NCBI GenBank assembly: GCA_031285625.1
Contig: JAITVV010000081.1
Coordinates: forward strand, 62,001-126,000
Reading direction: 5' to 3'
DNA length: 64,000 bases
Source: Prevotella sp.
GTDB lineage: Bacteria; Bacteroidota; Bacteroidia; Bacteroidales; Dysgonomonadaceae
Within the stretch, counting starts at the first letter, position 1, and every line of letters begins with the position of its first letter. The notes beneath the pieces were generated by a model. That model ran no database searches. It was not told the origin of the DNA and saw only the letters and a program-made list of their open reading frames with translations. Below, piece by piece: positions 18,771 through 27,470 of this stretch. The translations under genes were made by a program, and so were the position numbers.

Positions 18771-21128
18771 TTATAAGCTATACGCGAGAGTAAACAAATA
18801 GTTACGGGGATTGCTCGGTACCATCTGGGTACTCAACGATTGATTATAATATTCCTTGTCAAACACATTATTTACATTTACTCTCAGTTGTATGCCATTA
18901 TTTAACTTGTAGGATGCTCCGAAATCTGTTAGCCAGTAAGAAGGATATACCACACTTTTACTTATATCGCGATACACATTATCAGTATAGGATACAGTAA
19001 AGTTGAAAGCCAAGTCTTTAAACACACCTCTTGTAATACCATAATTTCCGGCTGCAAAGAATGTATTTTTAGGGATACCTGCCAGACGCATACCTTTTTG
19101 AGGATCGGATCCACTTTCGACATAGCCATTTTCAACTAAATTCTTAGCGGTGAAATCTATGATAGTTGCATCGGTATATCCATATCCCAAAGAAAACATC
19201 AAGTTGTCAGATGGTGTAATTATAAATTCCAATTCAAAACCTTTCGATTCGCTGGATGCTACTTGTCCTACAACCGATTTCTTTTTTCCTCCGTCTTCCG
19301 GGTCTTCATAGCTACTGTTTAGTGTTTTCTTTTCATTATTCTTGCGAATATAAAATGCACTGGCTGTAGCTTGTAAGAGCCTGCTGAATGAATAGCGTGC
19401 ACCCAGTTCAGCTTGATAGCCTGTCTGCGGTTTTAAAGCTTCCTCGGCTGATTTCGGATAAAATCTTTTGCCATCTCCGTCGATATATACGGTGGTTTCG
19501 GTATTTACGATATCACGATATGGCATAAAAAAGTTTGCAATCGATCCGTATATAGATAAATTAGTCACAGGCAAATAAACAGCACCGACCCTATAAGTAA
19601 AAGCAGAAGTAGAAGTTTTATCAAAAGGTTCTTGTTCCGAATATTCCCGCTCTTTCGTTTTGGTATCCATTTTACCTAAAGCGGTTTTGAATGAAAAGTG
19701 GTCAAAACGTCCGGATAGCATAACTTTAAACTTTTCAGATAATTCGAATAGATTTTGCAGGTAAACACTGTTTGTGTAATTACGTGTAGCAGTACCTGCT
19801 CCAAAATACGGATCCATATATCCCATGCTGTGAGGATTGTTGACAGAAACTTTAGAATATAATCCGGGACCTTCTATTAAATCGGATAATGCATATCCCC
19901 CTCCATAACCACGATAAGTGTTACGATGGAAAAAAACGAAGTTATATCCACCCAGATAATTATATTTCATACCGTTGACGAATTCTATCTTACCGGATGC
20001 TTCTATTTGTTCATTAATAGTGTGTACTGTATAAGCGAAACGAAGAGGATATGTTAGCTGGACAGTATCTAAACAGATATATTTTTTCGCATCTCCTTTC
20101 ATATAGTAGTGGTTATAGATCGGTTGGTCACTTTCCAGATATGATAGTTCCTCAGTACTGAAATAATCGATGTTATCGTAGTTATATGCCAAACGGTTTT
20201 CTATTTTAAAAGATTCCGATACTTTATTACTATATCTTACAGATATATTCGAAGCATGATTTTTCATGAAATCGGACTCGTTATTATACCTTGCACGTTT
20301 ATTTAATCCGGGAAGCATATCCCCCTTGGAAAGATATTGAGTGCCATCTGTTTTATAAATATCATTGGCCATAAGGCGTGGTAGACCAATCTCTGTTCCG
20401 TACCAGTCGCGGTTAAGCCCTGCGCGGATGTCCAGTTCCTGTTTTTCGTCGAACTTAGCACCCAGTACAAAATATCCGGAGAAACGCTTGTCATTGGTAT
20501 CCCTGTATCCTTCATTATCGGACCAGTTTATCACTGCACGATAATTAAACGGCCCAAGAAATCTTCCTCCGAAATCCATCATAGCACGTTTGTTATCCCA
20601 CGAGCCGTAACTCATCAGGGCATTTACTGTTGTGCGGGATGTTGGAGCCTTGCGGGTAATATTTACAATTCCTCCTACAGAAGAGTGTCCGTATAATACA
20701 GAGGCCGGGCCTTTAAGTAACTCGATAGACTCTACTGATGACAAATCTGCCAATGGTGCGGAGTTTGTAATGGAAGTACGCTCATCCCTTACGCCATCTA
20801 TCATAATAGGAGTATAATCGAATCCTCTTACTTCGAACTGCTGGTATGAGCCATAAGTGGTTCTCATACGTGTATTGGGTAGGAATTTCACTGCGTCTTG
20901 TATATTTACAATACCTCTCATATCCAGATTATTCGCTGATACGGTAGTTACTGAAAGAGGTAAGTATTGTAATGGAACATTCAGTTTTCCGATATCATTT
21001 TTTTTCAGGTTGGTTCCTATTACTTCAATTTCTTTTATGCTATGTATGGTATCCGTTATACTTTTATTCTGAGCGTTAGAATATAAGCTAATCGCTGATA
21101 GTATAATAATAAATATATATATTTTCAT
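18771..21128 (-). CDS. TonB-dependent siderophore-type receptor
   Basis: 785 residues with a signal peptide (IIILSAISLYSNAQ). There is no CarboxypepD_reg domain. The plug shows the ferrisiderophore signature: LPLSVTTVSANNLDMRG, FEVRGFDYTPIMIDGVRDE, SSVESIELLKGPASVLYGHSSVGGIVNI. The barrel ends with a terminal aromatic-Ser-Leu (LAYSL). Most members take up ferric siderophores; being inside a cobalamin-riboswitch operon, this one may import a corrinoid, cobalt chelate or tetrapyrrole. It is separated from the upstream chelatase gene by 144 nt that contain a dispersed repeat. Confidence 0.88.
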   Translation of the reverse strand: MKIYIFIIILSAISLYSNAQNKSITDTIHSIKEIEVIGTNLKKNDIGKLNVPLQYLPLSVTTVSANNLDMRGIVNIQDAVKFLPNTRMRTTYGSYQQFEVRGFDYTPIMIDGVRDERTSITNSAPLADLSSVESIELLKGPASVLYGHSSVGGIVNITRKAPTSRTTVNALMSYGSWDNKRAMMDFGGRFLGPFNYRAVINWSDNEGYRDTNDKRFSGYFVLGAKFDEKQELDIRAGLNRDWYGTEIGLPRLMANDIYKTDGTQYLSKGDMLPGLNKRARYNNESDFMKNHASNISVRYSNKVSESFKIENRLAYNYDNIDYFSTEELSYLESDQPIYNHYYMKGDAKKYICLDTVQLTYPLRFAYTVHTINEQIEASGKIEFVNGMKYNYLGGYNFVFFHRNTYRGYGGGYALSDLIEGPGLYSKVSVNNPHSMGYMDPYFGAGTATRNYTNSVYLQNLFELSEKFKVMLSGRFDHFSFKTALGKMDTKTKEREYSEQEPFDKTSTSAFTYRVGAVYLPVTNLSIYGSIANFFMPYRDIVNTETTVYIDGDGKRFYPKSAEEALKPQTGYQAELGARYSFSRLLQATASAFYIRKNNEKKTLNSSYEDPEDGGKKKSVVGQVASSESKGFELEFIITPSDNLMFSLGYGYTDATIIDFTAKNLVENGYVESGSDPQKGMRLAGIPKNTFFAAGNYGITRGVFKDLAFNFTVSYTDNVYRDISKSVVYPSYWLTDFGASYKLNNGIQLRVNVNNVFDKEYYNQSLSTQMVPSNPRNYLFTLAYSL

Positions 21129-21180
21129 AGTTCTTTTTATTTGAATAATTAAATAACTAAAGTATTTGTATTCACTTGAT

Positions 21181-21247
21181 TTTTGTCATCTCTCCTCTTT
21201 TCCTTGATAAATGGGTCGGGATGCTTCCTATCGTCAGCATGACAAAA
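21181..21247. repeat. Dispersed inverted-repeat element, copy 1
   Basis: Perfect 9-bp ends TTTTGTCAT (21181-21189) and ATGACAAAA (21239-21247). The stretch 21220-21243 (24 nt) is identical, in reverse orientation, to 23331-23354. It resembles the short extragenic repeats with a GTCAT...GGATCC/GC...TTCC core seen in Bacteroidetes genomes. Confidence 0.6.
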
Positions 21248-21272
21248 TACTTCAATAAATGTCTGCCATAAC

Positions 21273-22211
21273 TTAATGATGGTGAAGATGTTGCTTCTCT
21301 CCTGTTACTTCATAGGTGGCTTTCTTCTCCATAATGCCTATCTTACGGTGAGTAGCTATAAATTTTAGGTGTGAAATGTACAGATCTTGTATATCCGGAT
21401 TTTGTCCTAACCCTTTCATTAAGACTCCGACTTCAAAACCTTCTTTCCCCAAATCGTTTTTCCAGTCTTCGGCTATATCATTTTTAGCATGTTCTCCCGC
21501 AACAAACATAAAAGGAACTAATACTACTTTCTTTAATCCTGATGTTTTCAATTGTTTAAGCATATCGTTATATTCAGGATAACCTTCGATTGTTCCTACA
21601 AAATAGTTATTGTGACCTTTAGCCTTTAACATATAATCCATCATTGCATACTGCGCCGTAGTGGCATCGTAAGTACCATGACCTACCCATACATATGCCG
21701 TATTTTTATCACTGTTCGAGGTCAGGATATCTATTACCTTTTCATAATCGTGAGGCGAGTACAAAAGAGGATCTCCTACACGGATATCTTTAAATAATGC
21801 ACTCACTTCTTCTACATTTCTGTTTAATGATTCCATTTCCACCCCATCAATTATGGTAGATGCCTGCACAAGGATATGTGTATATCCATCCGCATGGAGT
21901 TGTTTCAATGCTTCCAACGGGTTTTGCTTAATAATACCCATTGCATCCAATCTCTTAATAACGATACGCGATGTATATGCTTCGCGGAACTCAATGTCAC
22001 TGAATTGTTGTTTTACTTTGCTGTTTATTGCATCTATCGTAAGTTCGCGGGTATCGCGATGTGTTGTACCGAAGTGTACCATCAGTATAGCCAGTTTATC
22101 GCCGGTTTGCATCGTTTTTATAATATCTGATGCTTCAAAGTTTTTACCTCCGTGCCCCAAGGCTGTTAGTGCAATGATGCACATCGTGAATATTAAGAAT
22201 ATCTTTTTCAT
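21273..22211 (-). CDS. Exported sirohydrochlorin cobaltochelatase-like protein (CbiK family)
   Basis: 312 residues. An N-terminal signal peptide (IFLIFTMCIIALTALGHG) precedes a CbiK chelatase fold: LAILMVHFGTTHRDTRELTIDAI, AYTSRIVIKRLD, ILVQASTIIDGVEME, AYVWVGHGTYDATTAQY and VVLVPFMFVAGEHAKNDIAEDW. The two metal-ligand His regions (VGHGT and GEHAKND) are intact. The C-terminus is His-rich (KQHLHHH). Cytoplasmic CbiK inserts Co2+ into sirohydrochlorin; exported forms are known from Desulfovibrio (CbiKP), and P. gingivalis IhtB is a related heme-binding protein. Its neighbours, a BtuF-like lipoprotein and TonB receptors, recall the iht arrangement. It may handle a metal or tetrapyrrole at the envelope instead of, or as well as, B12 synthesis. 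Confidence 0.88.
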   Translation of the reverse strand: MKKIFLIFTMCIIALTALGHGGKNFEASDIIKTMQTGDKLAILMVHFGTTHRDTRELTIDAINSKVKQQFSDIEFREAYTSRIVIKRLDAMGIIKQNPLEALKQLHADGYTHILVQASTIIDGVEMESLNRNVEEVSALFKDIRVGDPLLYSPHDYEKVIDILTSNSDKNTAYVWVGHGTYDATTAQYAMMDYMLKAKGHNNYFVGTIEGYPEYNDMLKQLKTSGLKKVVLVPFMFVAGEHAKNDIAEDWKNDLGKEGFEVGVLMKGLGQNPDIQDLYISHLKFIATHRKIGIMEKKATYEVTGEKQHLHHH

Positions 22212-22225
22212 ATATTTATTATTTT

Positions 22226-23335
22226 TTATTCCAATGGTTTAAAGTAGCTAAGCTCACTATGAGGAAATAATTGAGGCTGAAATATTATAGCCATATCCCT
22301 CAGTATCGAATCAGGGTGTATAGGTATATCTTCGAAATAATGGATCCTACCTGTATTACAACCCCAGATATGTTTGTTCTTATATGCACCAAACTGCGAG
22401 TATATCTTACTTTCTTTCTCCAGAGTGGAATAAGTGAAATCATTATCCCGGTTATACTTCAATAGCCAGATATCTGCCGTACCTGCCTCATCAAGAACCA
22501 TTTCTCCGGCCAATCGCCTCGATCCGGTTGATGAGTCTTTCCATACATATTCTCCTCCGGCATCGCGTATGAGGTTTGCCAGATAGCTTTGTCCGCCTGC
22601 TATCCGCCATGTTTTCCCAAACTTGAGATCATTAAATACAGTCGGTTTCTTATCGGTATTCTTCACTTTTTCCTTGATTTCATTGTAACGGCGTTCCGTT
22701 TCGCTGAACAGAGAATCAGCCATTTGCTCTTTCCCATAAAACAAAGCGTGATAGCGTATCCATTCGGCACGTCCCAAGGCTGTATTTTCCATGTAATCTG
22801 TTGTAGCAATAACCGGAATTTTTAGCTTTTCGAGATAGCCCATTCCCGTTTCCATCGCTGAAACGACAAGTCCGGAAGGCATAAGTTGGATCAGACGTTC
22901 TACATCAGGTTTGTGCATACTGCCTAGGTCAAGGATTTCGCCTGATTTGAGTTTTTCCTGAATATAGGGTAAGTCGATATACTGTGCCTGACAGACTCCT
23001 TTTATCTTGTGCTGCTCATTTATTTCCTGAAGCATACTACACTGGATAGTAGAAAAAGCAATTACCGATTCTAACGGAACTTTTACAATAGTACCTTTTG
23101 GTAAATCTGAAGGAATTTCTTTATCCTTATCAACCAATATGTATTGAAAGAGTGTACGAGTGGTATCCCACGGATCACGTACAGTTACCAGCCTGTAATC
23201 GTCATATCCTTTTACACTGAAGCCTTTTGCATATCTCAATTCATATCCATCAATATCTTCAATGCTCTTTTTTTGTGTTTGGGAGCAGGATAATGACAGG
23301 ATGAAAACAAGGATCAGCAATATCCTCTTTGTCAT
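22226..23335 (-). CDS. BtuF-like periplasmic binding lipoprotein
   Basis: 369 residues from the ATG at 23335. This start opens a lipoprotein signal MTKRILLILVFILSLSC with the acceptor Cys at 17. A longer frame to 23428 would add 31 residues encoded by a dispersed repeat and is rejected. The body is a class III solute-binding protein (PF01497): VIAFSTIQCSMLQEI, VVSAMETGMGYLEKLKIPVI, GGQSYLANLIRDAGGEYVW, GRIHYFEDIPIHPDSILRDMA. Such proteins bind vitamin B12, heme or siderophores for an ABC importer; no permease or ATPase gene is in the window. The cbiK-like gene follows after 14 nt. Its start codon lies within the repeat. Confidence 0.87.
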   Translation of the reverse strand: MTKRILLILVFILSLSCSQTQKKSIEDIDGYELRYAKGFSVKGYDDYRLVTVRDPWDTTRTLFQYILVDKDKEIPSDLPKGTIVKVPLESVIAFSTIQCSMLQEINEQHKIKGVCQAQYIDLPYIQEKLKSGEILDLGSMHKPDVERLIQLMPSGLVVSAMETGMGYLEKLKIPVIATTDYMENTALGRAEWIRYHALFYGKEQMADSLFSETERRYNEIKEKVKNTDKKPTVFNDLKFGKTWRIAGGQSYLANLIRDAGGEYVWKDSSTGSRRLAGEMVLDEAGTADIWLLKYNRDNDFTYSTLEKESKIYSQFGAYKNKHIWGCNTGRIHYFEDIPIHPDSILRDMAIIFQPQLFPHSELSYFKPLE

Positions 23336-23400
23336 GCTGACGATAGGAAGCATCTCTTGTAACTTTTGGGAGTCGGGATCCTTCCCTTTGGTAACAAGAG
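23331..23400. repeat. Dispersed inverted-repeat element, copy 2, overlapping the btuF-like start
   Basis: Positions 23331-23354 match copy 1 over 24 nt in the opposite direction. From 23352 to 23400 a long imperfect hairpin forms: CTCTTGTAAC...TTTTGGGA pairs with TCCCTTTGGTAACAAGAG. The ATG of the binding lipoprotein (CAT at 23333-23335) is inside the element, which fills most of the 89-nt gap to the receptor gene. Confidence 0.65.
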
Positions 23401-23424
23401 AAAAGGATTTTATAAAGTTGACGC

Positions 23425-25620
23425 TCATTTACTAAATTTTACTTTCAGACTCACATAATAAGTACGTCCGGGAGAGAGCGTCGCATAGTTTTGATTGAAA
23501 GGCTTGTCATCAACAAAGTCGAAGATGTTTTCGATACCAAATCCGGGCTCAAATACAATTCCGTTATAATCTTTGAATGTATGACGTGTGGCAAAGTTCC
23601 ATAACTGATATGCACGGGCATCGTCACCATTGTCATAGTATCTGCGACTTTGCAGACGTCCGTTTATATTGAAGTTAGATCTTAATATACCCCAGTCTTT
23701 ATACCAGTTTGCGTTTACATTTCCTGTATGCCTGCTTATCCTCTGCAGACGTTTGCCTGTATCGAGATCTTTAGCGTTTACATAACTATATCCACCACCC
23801 AATGTGATGTTATATCCGAGGTATGAACTAAAAGTAAAGTCAACCCCCTGAATCCGTGCCTTTCCAATATTCTCATATGATGATTTCTTATCATATCCTT
23901 CAGCTATTTCTTCAGGAGTCATATCCATTTCAATTATCTCAATCTTATTTTTTAGATCATTGATGTAGCCGTTTACAGACATTGTAAGAAAACTACTCAT
24001 ATATTCTGCATTCAGGGAATAATAATTGGAACTTTCAGGTTTCAGGTTTTTATTACCCACACTCAGAGTCGTCTTTCCTCTGCTGGTAACCTCTGTCTTC
24101 ATGAATAATTGCTTGAGATCAGGAGTCTTAAATCCGGAAGCGTACGATGCCCTGAAATTAAAGTTACTCAGTGAATACATTGCACTCAGCTTGGGGGTCA
24201 CCCTGTTCTTGAATGTTTCGTTGTAGATATAGCGTATACCGGGAACAATATTCAGTTTATCAAAAAGCTTGATCTCATCCTGAGCATACACTGCCATAGT
24301 ATAGACATCCTTTGATCCTCCTATACTGTCTGATGGAGCATAAAGATTATCAACCTTGTATTCCGTTCCGACAGTCACTTTATTGTATTTTCCTGCATAG
24401 AAAGAACCTTTAAGGTTGATATTGGTATATTTTTGCCTTCTTACAAATTCTTCCTGTCCAACGGCAAATACGGTACCGTTCTTATCTTTTGTTTCTTTCA
24501 GGTAATCTTTATAATACTCGAATTTATCAGTATTCCAATCCAAGGATATTACACCATTATTTTTCAATAGATACTTCGCTCCTGCTCCAAATGAATAGTC
24601 TTCATATCTCATATCAAAGCCATAAGCACTTACAGGGCGTTTAAACTTTTTATCGAAAATACTTCCTTCAACATATATGCTGAAATCCTTTGTTGGAGCA
24701 TATCCGAATCTTTGACTAAGTACATCGGAATAGAATCGTAGCATAGCTTGTTTGTCTGTATCTACCAATTCATCATTAAGCATTTCTTTTGTATTCAGCT
24801 GCCAGCCATCAGCCTGATTCCGTTGAAAAGATGTAGAGGAAGAAAAACCATCTGCATTCAGGTATAAGTTAACATTCTGTGTTAACTGTCCATATTTTGA
24901 GAGACGGGTTTCTGCCGAAAAGTTTATCAGGTCTTTAGGTTTATTTGTTATTATATTAATAACTCCTGCCATGGCATCAGAACCATAAAGAGAAGATGCC
25001 GCACCTTTCAGGACTTCTATTCTCTTCACATTACTCATGTCTATCCTGTTAAGATCTGTATTGCCACCTACATCCCCTCCCATTTTTTTACCGTCAACCA
25101 GCACTAATATATATCTGTTGCTTAAGCCATTGAGTTGCATATAAGACCCCATGGCATTAGGTGTGAAAGACAACGAGGGATTAAGGGCGGTCATGGCATT
25201 CTCGAAAGTCGGGATACTTACATTTTCCAGTTCTCTTTTAGAGATTACATCTATCACTACAGGAGAATTCTTGAGTTTGTTGAGGGTTCCTGTTCCTGTT
25301 ACCACCACTTCATTTAGTTTGAGGGGTGAGCGTTCCATCTTCACAAGAACATTTTCGTTAGAGTCACTTACAGGCATCCGTCCTCCGGTATAGTCCAGAG
25401 CACTCACTCTCAGGAGTTGGTCTCCTTCGGGTACTTTTTCCAGATAGAATTCACCTCTTGAGTCGGTAGAAGTTCCGATGGTTGTGTATTCGATCCATAC
25501 ACTGGCTCCTGAAATAGGTTTCTGATTCTCATCAACAACTTTTCCTTTCAGTGTTAGTTGGGCAAACACCAAATTTACAGCACAGCATAATAATGCTGTC
25601 AGCAATACTTTCTTTTTCAT
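23425..25620 (-). CDS. TonB-dependent receptor, BtuB-like, under cobalamin riboswitch
   Basis: 731 residues. A signal peptide (LLTALLCCAVNLVFAQ) is followed by a CarboxypepD_reg domain (LKGKVVDENQKPISGASVW), a TonB-box-like region NEVVVTGTGTLNK, and a plug with DVISKRELENVS, YILVLVDGKKMGGDVGG and VKRIEVLKGAASSLYGSDAMAGVINIIT, typical of BtuB/colicin-type receptors. The barrel ends in VSLKVKFSK. The cobalamin riboswitch immediately upstream makes import of cobalamin or a corrinoid the likely role. It is the first gene of the operon that continues through the binding lipoprotein, chelatase and corrin enzymes. Confidence 0.9.
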   Translation of the reverse strand: MKKKVLLTALLCCAVNLVFAQLTLKGKVVDENQKPISGASVWIEYTTIGTSTDSRGEFYLEKVPEGDQLLRVSALDYTGGRMPVSDSNENVLVKMERSPLKLNEVVVTGTGTLNKLKNSPVVIDVISKRELENVSIPTFENAMTALNPSLSFTPNAMGSYMQLNGLSNRYILVLVDGKKMGGDVGGNTDLNRIDMSNVKRIEVLKGAASSLYGSDAMAGVINIITNKPKDLINFSAETRLSKYGQLTQNVNLYLNADGFSSSTSFQRNQADGWQLNTKEMLNDELVDTDKQAMLRFYSDVLSQRFGYAPTKDFSIYVEGSIFDKKFKRPVSAYGFDMRYEDYSFGAGAKYLLKNNGVISLDWNTDKFEYYKDYLKETKDKNGTVFAVGQEEFVRRQKYTNINLKGSFYAGKYNKVTVGTEYKVDNLYAPSDSIGGSKDVYTMAVYAQDEIKLFDKLNIVPGIRYIYNETFKNRVTPKLSAMYSLSNFNFRASYASGFKTPDLKQLFMKTEVTSRGKTTLSVGNKNLKPESSNYYSLNAEYMSSFLTMSVNGYINDLKNKIEIIEMDMTPEEIAEGYDKKSSYENIGKARIQGVDFTFSSYLGYNITLGGGYSYVNAKDLDTGKRLQRISRHTGNVNANWYKDWGILRSNFNINGRLQSRRYYDNGDDARAYQLWNFATRHTFKDYNGIVFEPGFGIENIFDFVDDKPFNQNYATLSPGRTYYVSLKVKFSK

Positions 25621-25681
25621 TAAGATTATGAAGTATAATGTTAGTCACTATATTCTTGGCCCCGAGAATATTATTTACTTG

Positions 25682-25858
25682 TTTGCCTGGCAGGTTTCCT
25701 GACTTACTCTATTTTGAACGCCTTCCCATTCTTATGAACAGTGGCAAAGTGATGTTCAAAACTTTTTAAAAGAGGTCACAGTAGCGGGCACTGTTCCGGA
25801 TTCTAACCGGATTCCCTTTTTATGTAAATAGACGGATGCCTATATACATCACCTAAGC
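25682..25858 (-). promoter_or_regulatory. Cobalamin (B12) riboswitch
   Basis: Read on the minus strand, the leader contains the landmarks of the class: GGTGATGTA near the 5' end, the core AATCCGGAACAGTGCCCGC followed by TACTGTGA, a GCCACTG element at 25740-25746, GGGAAGGCG, and the B12 box AAGTCAGGAAACCTGCC (25689-25705). It ends about 60 nt before the receptor ATG, so ligand could block ribosome access. High B12 is expected to repress the receptor and the downstream operon. Confidence 0.95.
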
Positions 25859-25863
25859 GGTGG

Positions 25864-25871
25864 CAAAGTTA
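25864..25871 (-). promoter_or_regulatory. -7 box of the riboswitch transcript
   Basis: On the minus strand TAACTTTG matches TAnnTTTG and would place the transcription start about 6 nt further on, at the first base of the riboswitch. No clear -33 box is visible. Confidence 0.45.
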
Positions 25872-25999
25872 AATTTAAAAAATATTAGAAAAAAGGATTT
25901 TGAAGAATAATTTTTTTGAAAGATAAGTTTGTCTTATATATAGAGGTCTTTGAAATAATTGGGAGAAGAAAGTTACAACTAAAAATAGGTGGAAAAAGT

Positions 26000-26112
26000 G
26001 TTACTTTTGTCACCTTTTATATTAAACTCATCTATAAGTATCTGATAACATATTATTTAGATATAAATGCTAAAATAGTTGACTTTGTATATTTTGTTAC
26101 TTTTATTACTTA
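26000..26112 (+). repeat. Recurrent upstream motif, two copies before cbiA
   Basis: Copy 2 (26000-26018) reads GTTACTTTTGTCACCTTTT and copy 3 (26094-26112) reads TGTTACTTTTATTACTTAG. Both point toward cbiA, 46-140 nt from its ATG. Between them I see only A/T-rich DNA. A separate TATTTTTG -7-type box is at 26130-26137, 20 nt before the start codon. Confidence 0.55.
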
Positions 26113-26157
26113 GAGATAAAAGCTTTTCATATTTTTGCAGGAACAAACGAAATCATT

Positions 26158-27453
26158 ATGCCAGATATTTCAAGTTTTCTTATTTCTGCAACTGCATCGG
26201 GATCCGGTAAAACCACCATTACATTAGGCCTGTTAAGAGCATTGAAAAACAGAGGACTGAACACCCAGCCTTTCAAATGTGGCCCCGACTATATCGATAC
26301 TAAATATCATGATCTGGCTTCCGGTAGTAAGTCAGTTAACCTTGACTTGTTTTTATCATCAGAGCAGCATGTAGAGGCAATATACAGAAAATATGCATCC
26401 AGATCAGACGTCAGCATCACTGAAGGTGTAATGGGATTATTTGATGGCTATGATAAGATGAAAGGAAGCAGCGCCGAGATTGCAGAATTATTAAACATTC
26501 CTGTTATTTTGATAATCAATGCAAAGTCAATGGCTTATTCTGCTGCTGCTATGCTTTATGGCTTCAAGAACTTTTATAAAAATATCAATCTGGTCGGAGT
26601 TATATTCAATTTTGTAGGTTCTGAAAGTCATTACGGATTTTTGAAAGAGGCCTGTCAGGCTGTCGGACTGGAAGCATTGGGGTATTTGCCGAAGAATGTG
26701 TCTGTCGAGATCCCATCAAGGCATTTAGGGTTAAGCCTTGATAAAGAATACCGTTTTGATGATTTTGCTGAGAATTTAGCTGCTCTGGTAGAGAAATATA
26801 TTGATATAGACAAATTATTAGCTCTGACCGTTAGTAAGGTTGAGCTTCCTGTTAATAAGCCTGTTATGTCTAATAAAAATCTGCGAATTGCCGTTGCTGC
26901 TGATGAGGCTTTCAATTTTATGTATCAGGAGAATCTGGAGCACTTTAATAAGATTGGGGATGTTTCCTATTTTAGTCCTCTCACTGATAAGGAGTTGCCC
27001 GATGCCGACTTAGTCTATTTGCCGGGAGGATATCCTGAATTGTATTTGAAGCAGTTGAGTGATAATCATTTGATGAAAAACAGTATCCAAAATTATATCG
27101 AAAATGGAGGATATCTGCTTGCCGAATGCGGTGGAATGATGTATTTATCTACCTCGATTTCGGATAAAGAAGGGAATGCCTATTCAATGGTGGGTATTTT
27201 CGATCAGAAAGCAACTATGGAAAATATGAAACTCAAGCTGGGATACAGGCAATTTGAATATAATAGCATAAGAATGAAAGGGCATGAGTTTCACTATTCT
27301 TCTATAGAGAGCAACGAAAGCAGTATTACTCAGCAGTTGAATGCAAAAGGGACTCCTGTAGATACCAAGCTAATGCGATATAAAAATACTATTGCAGGGT
27401 ATACTCATTTATATTGGGCTGAAATGGATAATATCACGGAGTTATTCAGATAG
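26158..27453 (+). CDS. cbiA: Cobyrinic acid a,c-diamide synthase
   Basis: 431 residues. The N-terminal half is a dethiobiotin-synthetase-like ATPase with P-loop ATASGSGKTT (about residues 10-19), followed by QPFKCGPDYIDTKYH and TEGVMGLFDGYD, which are signature CbiA/CobB segments. The C-terminal half is a class I glutamine amidotransferase-like domain: LVYLPGGYPELYLKQL and LLAECGGMMYLS with the nucleophilic Cys, and a GHEFHYS segment with the partner His. The enzyme amidates the a and c side chains of (cobalt) cobyrinate. It is transcribed away from the riboswitch operon; no riboswitch is visible in its own leader. Confidence 0.96.
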   Translation: MPDISSFLISATASGSGKTTITLGLLRALKNRGLNTQPFKCGPDYIDTKYHDLASGSKSVNLDLFLSSEQHVEAIYRKYASRSDVSITEGVMGLFDGYDKMKGSSAEIAELLNIPVILIINAKSMAYSAAAMLYGFKNFYKNINLVGVIFNFVGSESHYGFLKEACQAVGLEALGYLPKNVSVEIPSRHLGLSLDKEYRFDDFAENLAALVEKYIDIDKLLALTVSKVELPVNKPVMSNKNLRIAVAADEAFNFMYQENLEHFNKIGDVSYFSPLTDKELPDADLVYLPGGYPELYLKQLSDNHLMKNSIQNYIENGGYLLAECGGMMYLSTSISDKEGNAYSMVGIFDQKATMENMKLKLGYRQFEYNSIRMKGHEFHYSSIESNESSITQQLNAKGTPVDTKLMRYKNTIAGYTHLYWAEMDNITELFR

Positions 27454-27470
27454 GATCCTATCAAAAATCT

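Noticed and set aside
23336-23428. 31-residue N-terminal extension of the BtuF-like protein
   Set aside because: It is encoded by a dispersed repeat and hairpin, lacks export features, and hides a good lipoprotein signal that begins at 23335.
25916-26113. 65-codon frame with a VTFVTF segment upstream of cbiA
   Set aside because: The repeated residues come from the iterated GTTACTTTT motif; codon use is not gene-like and it overlaps promoter sequence.
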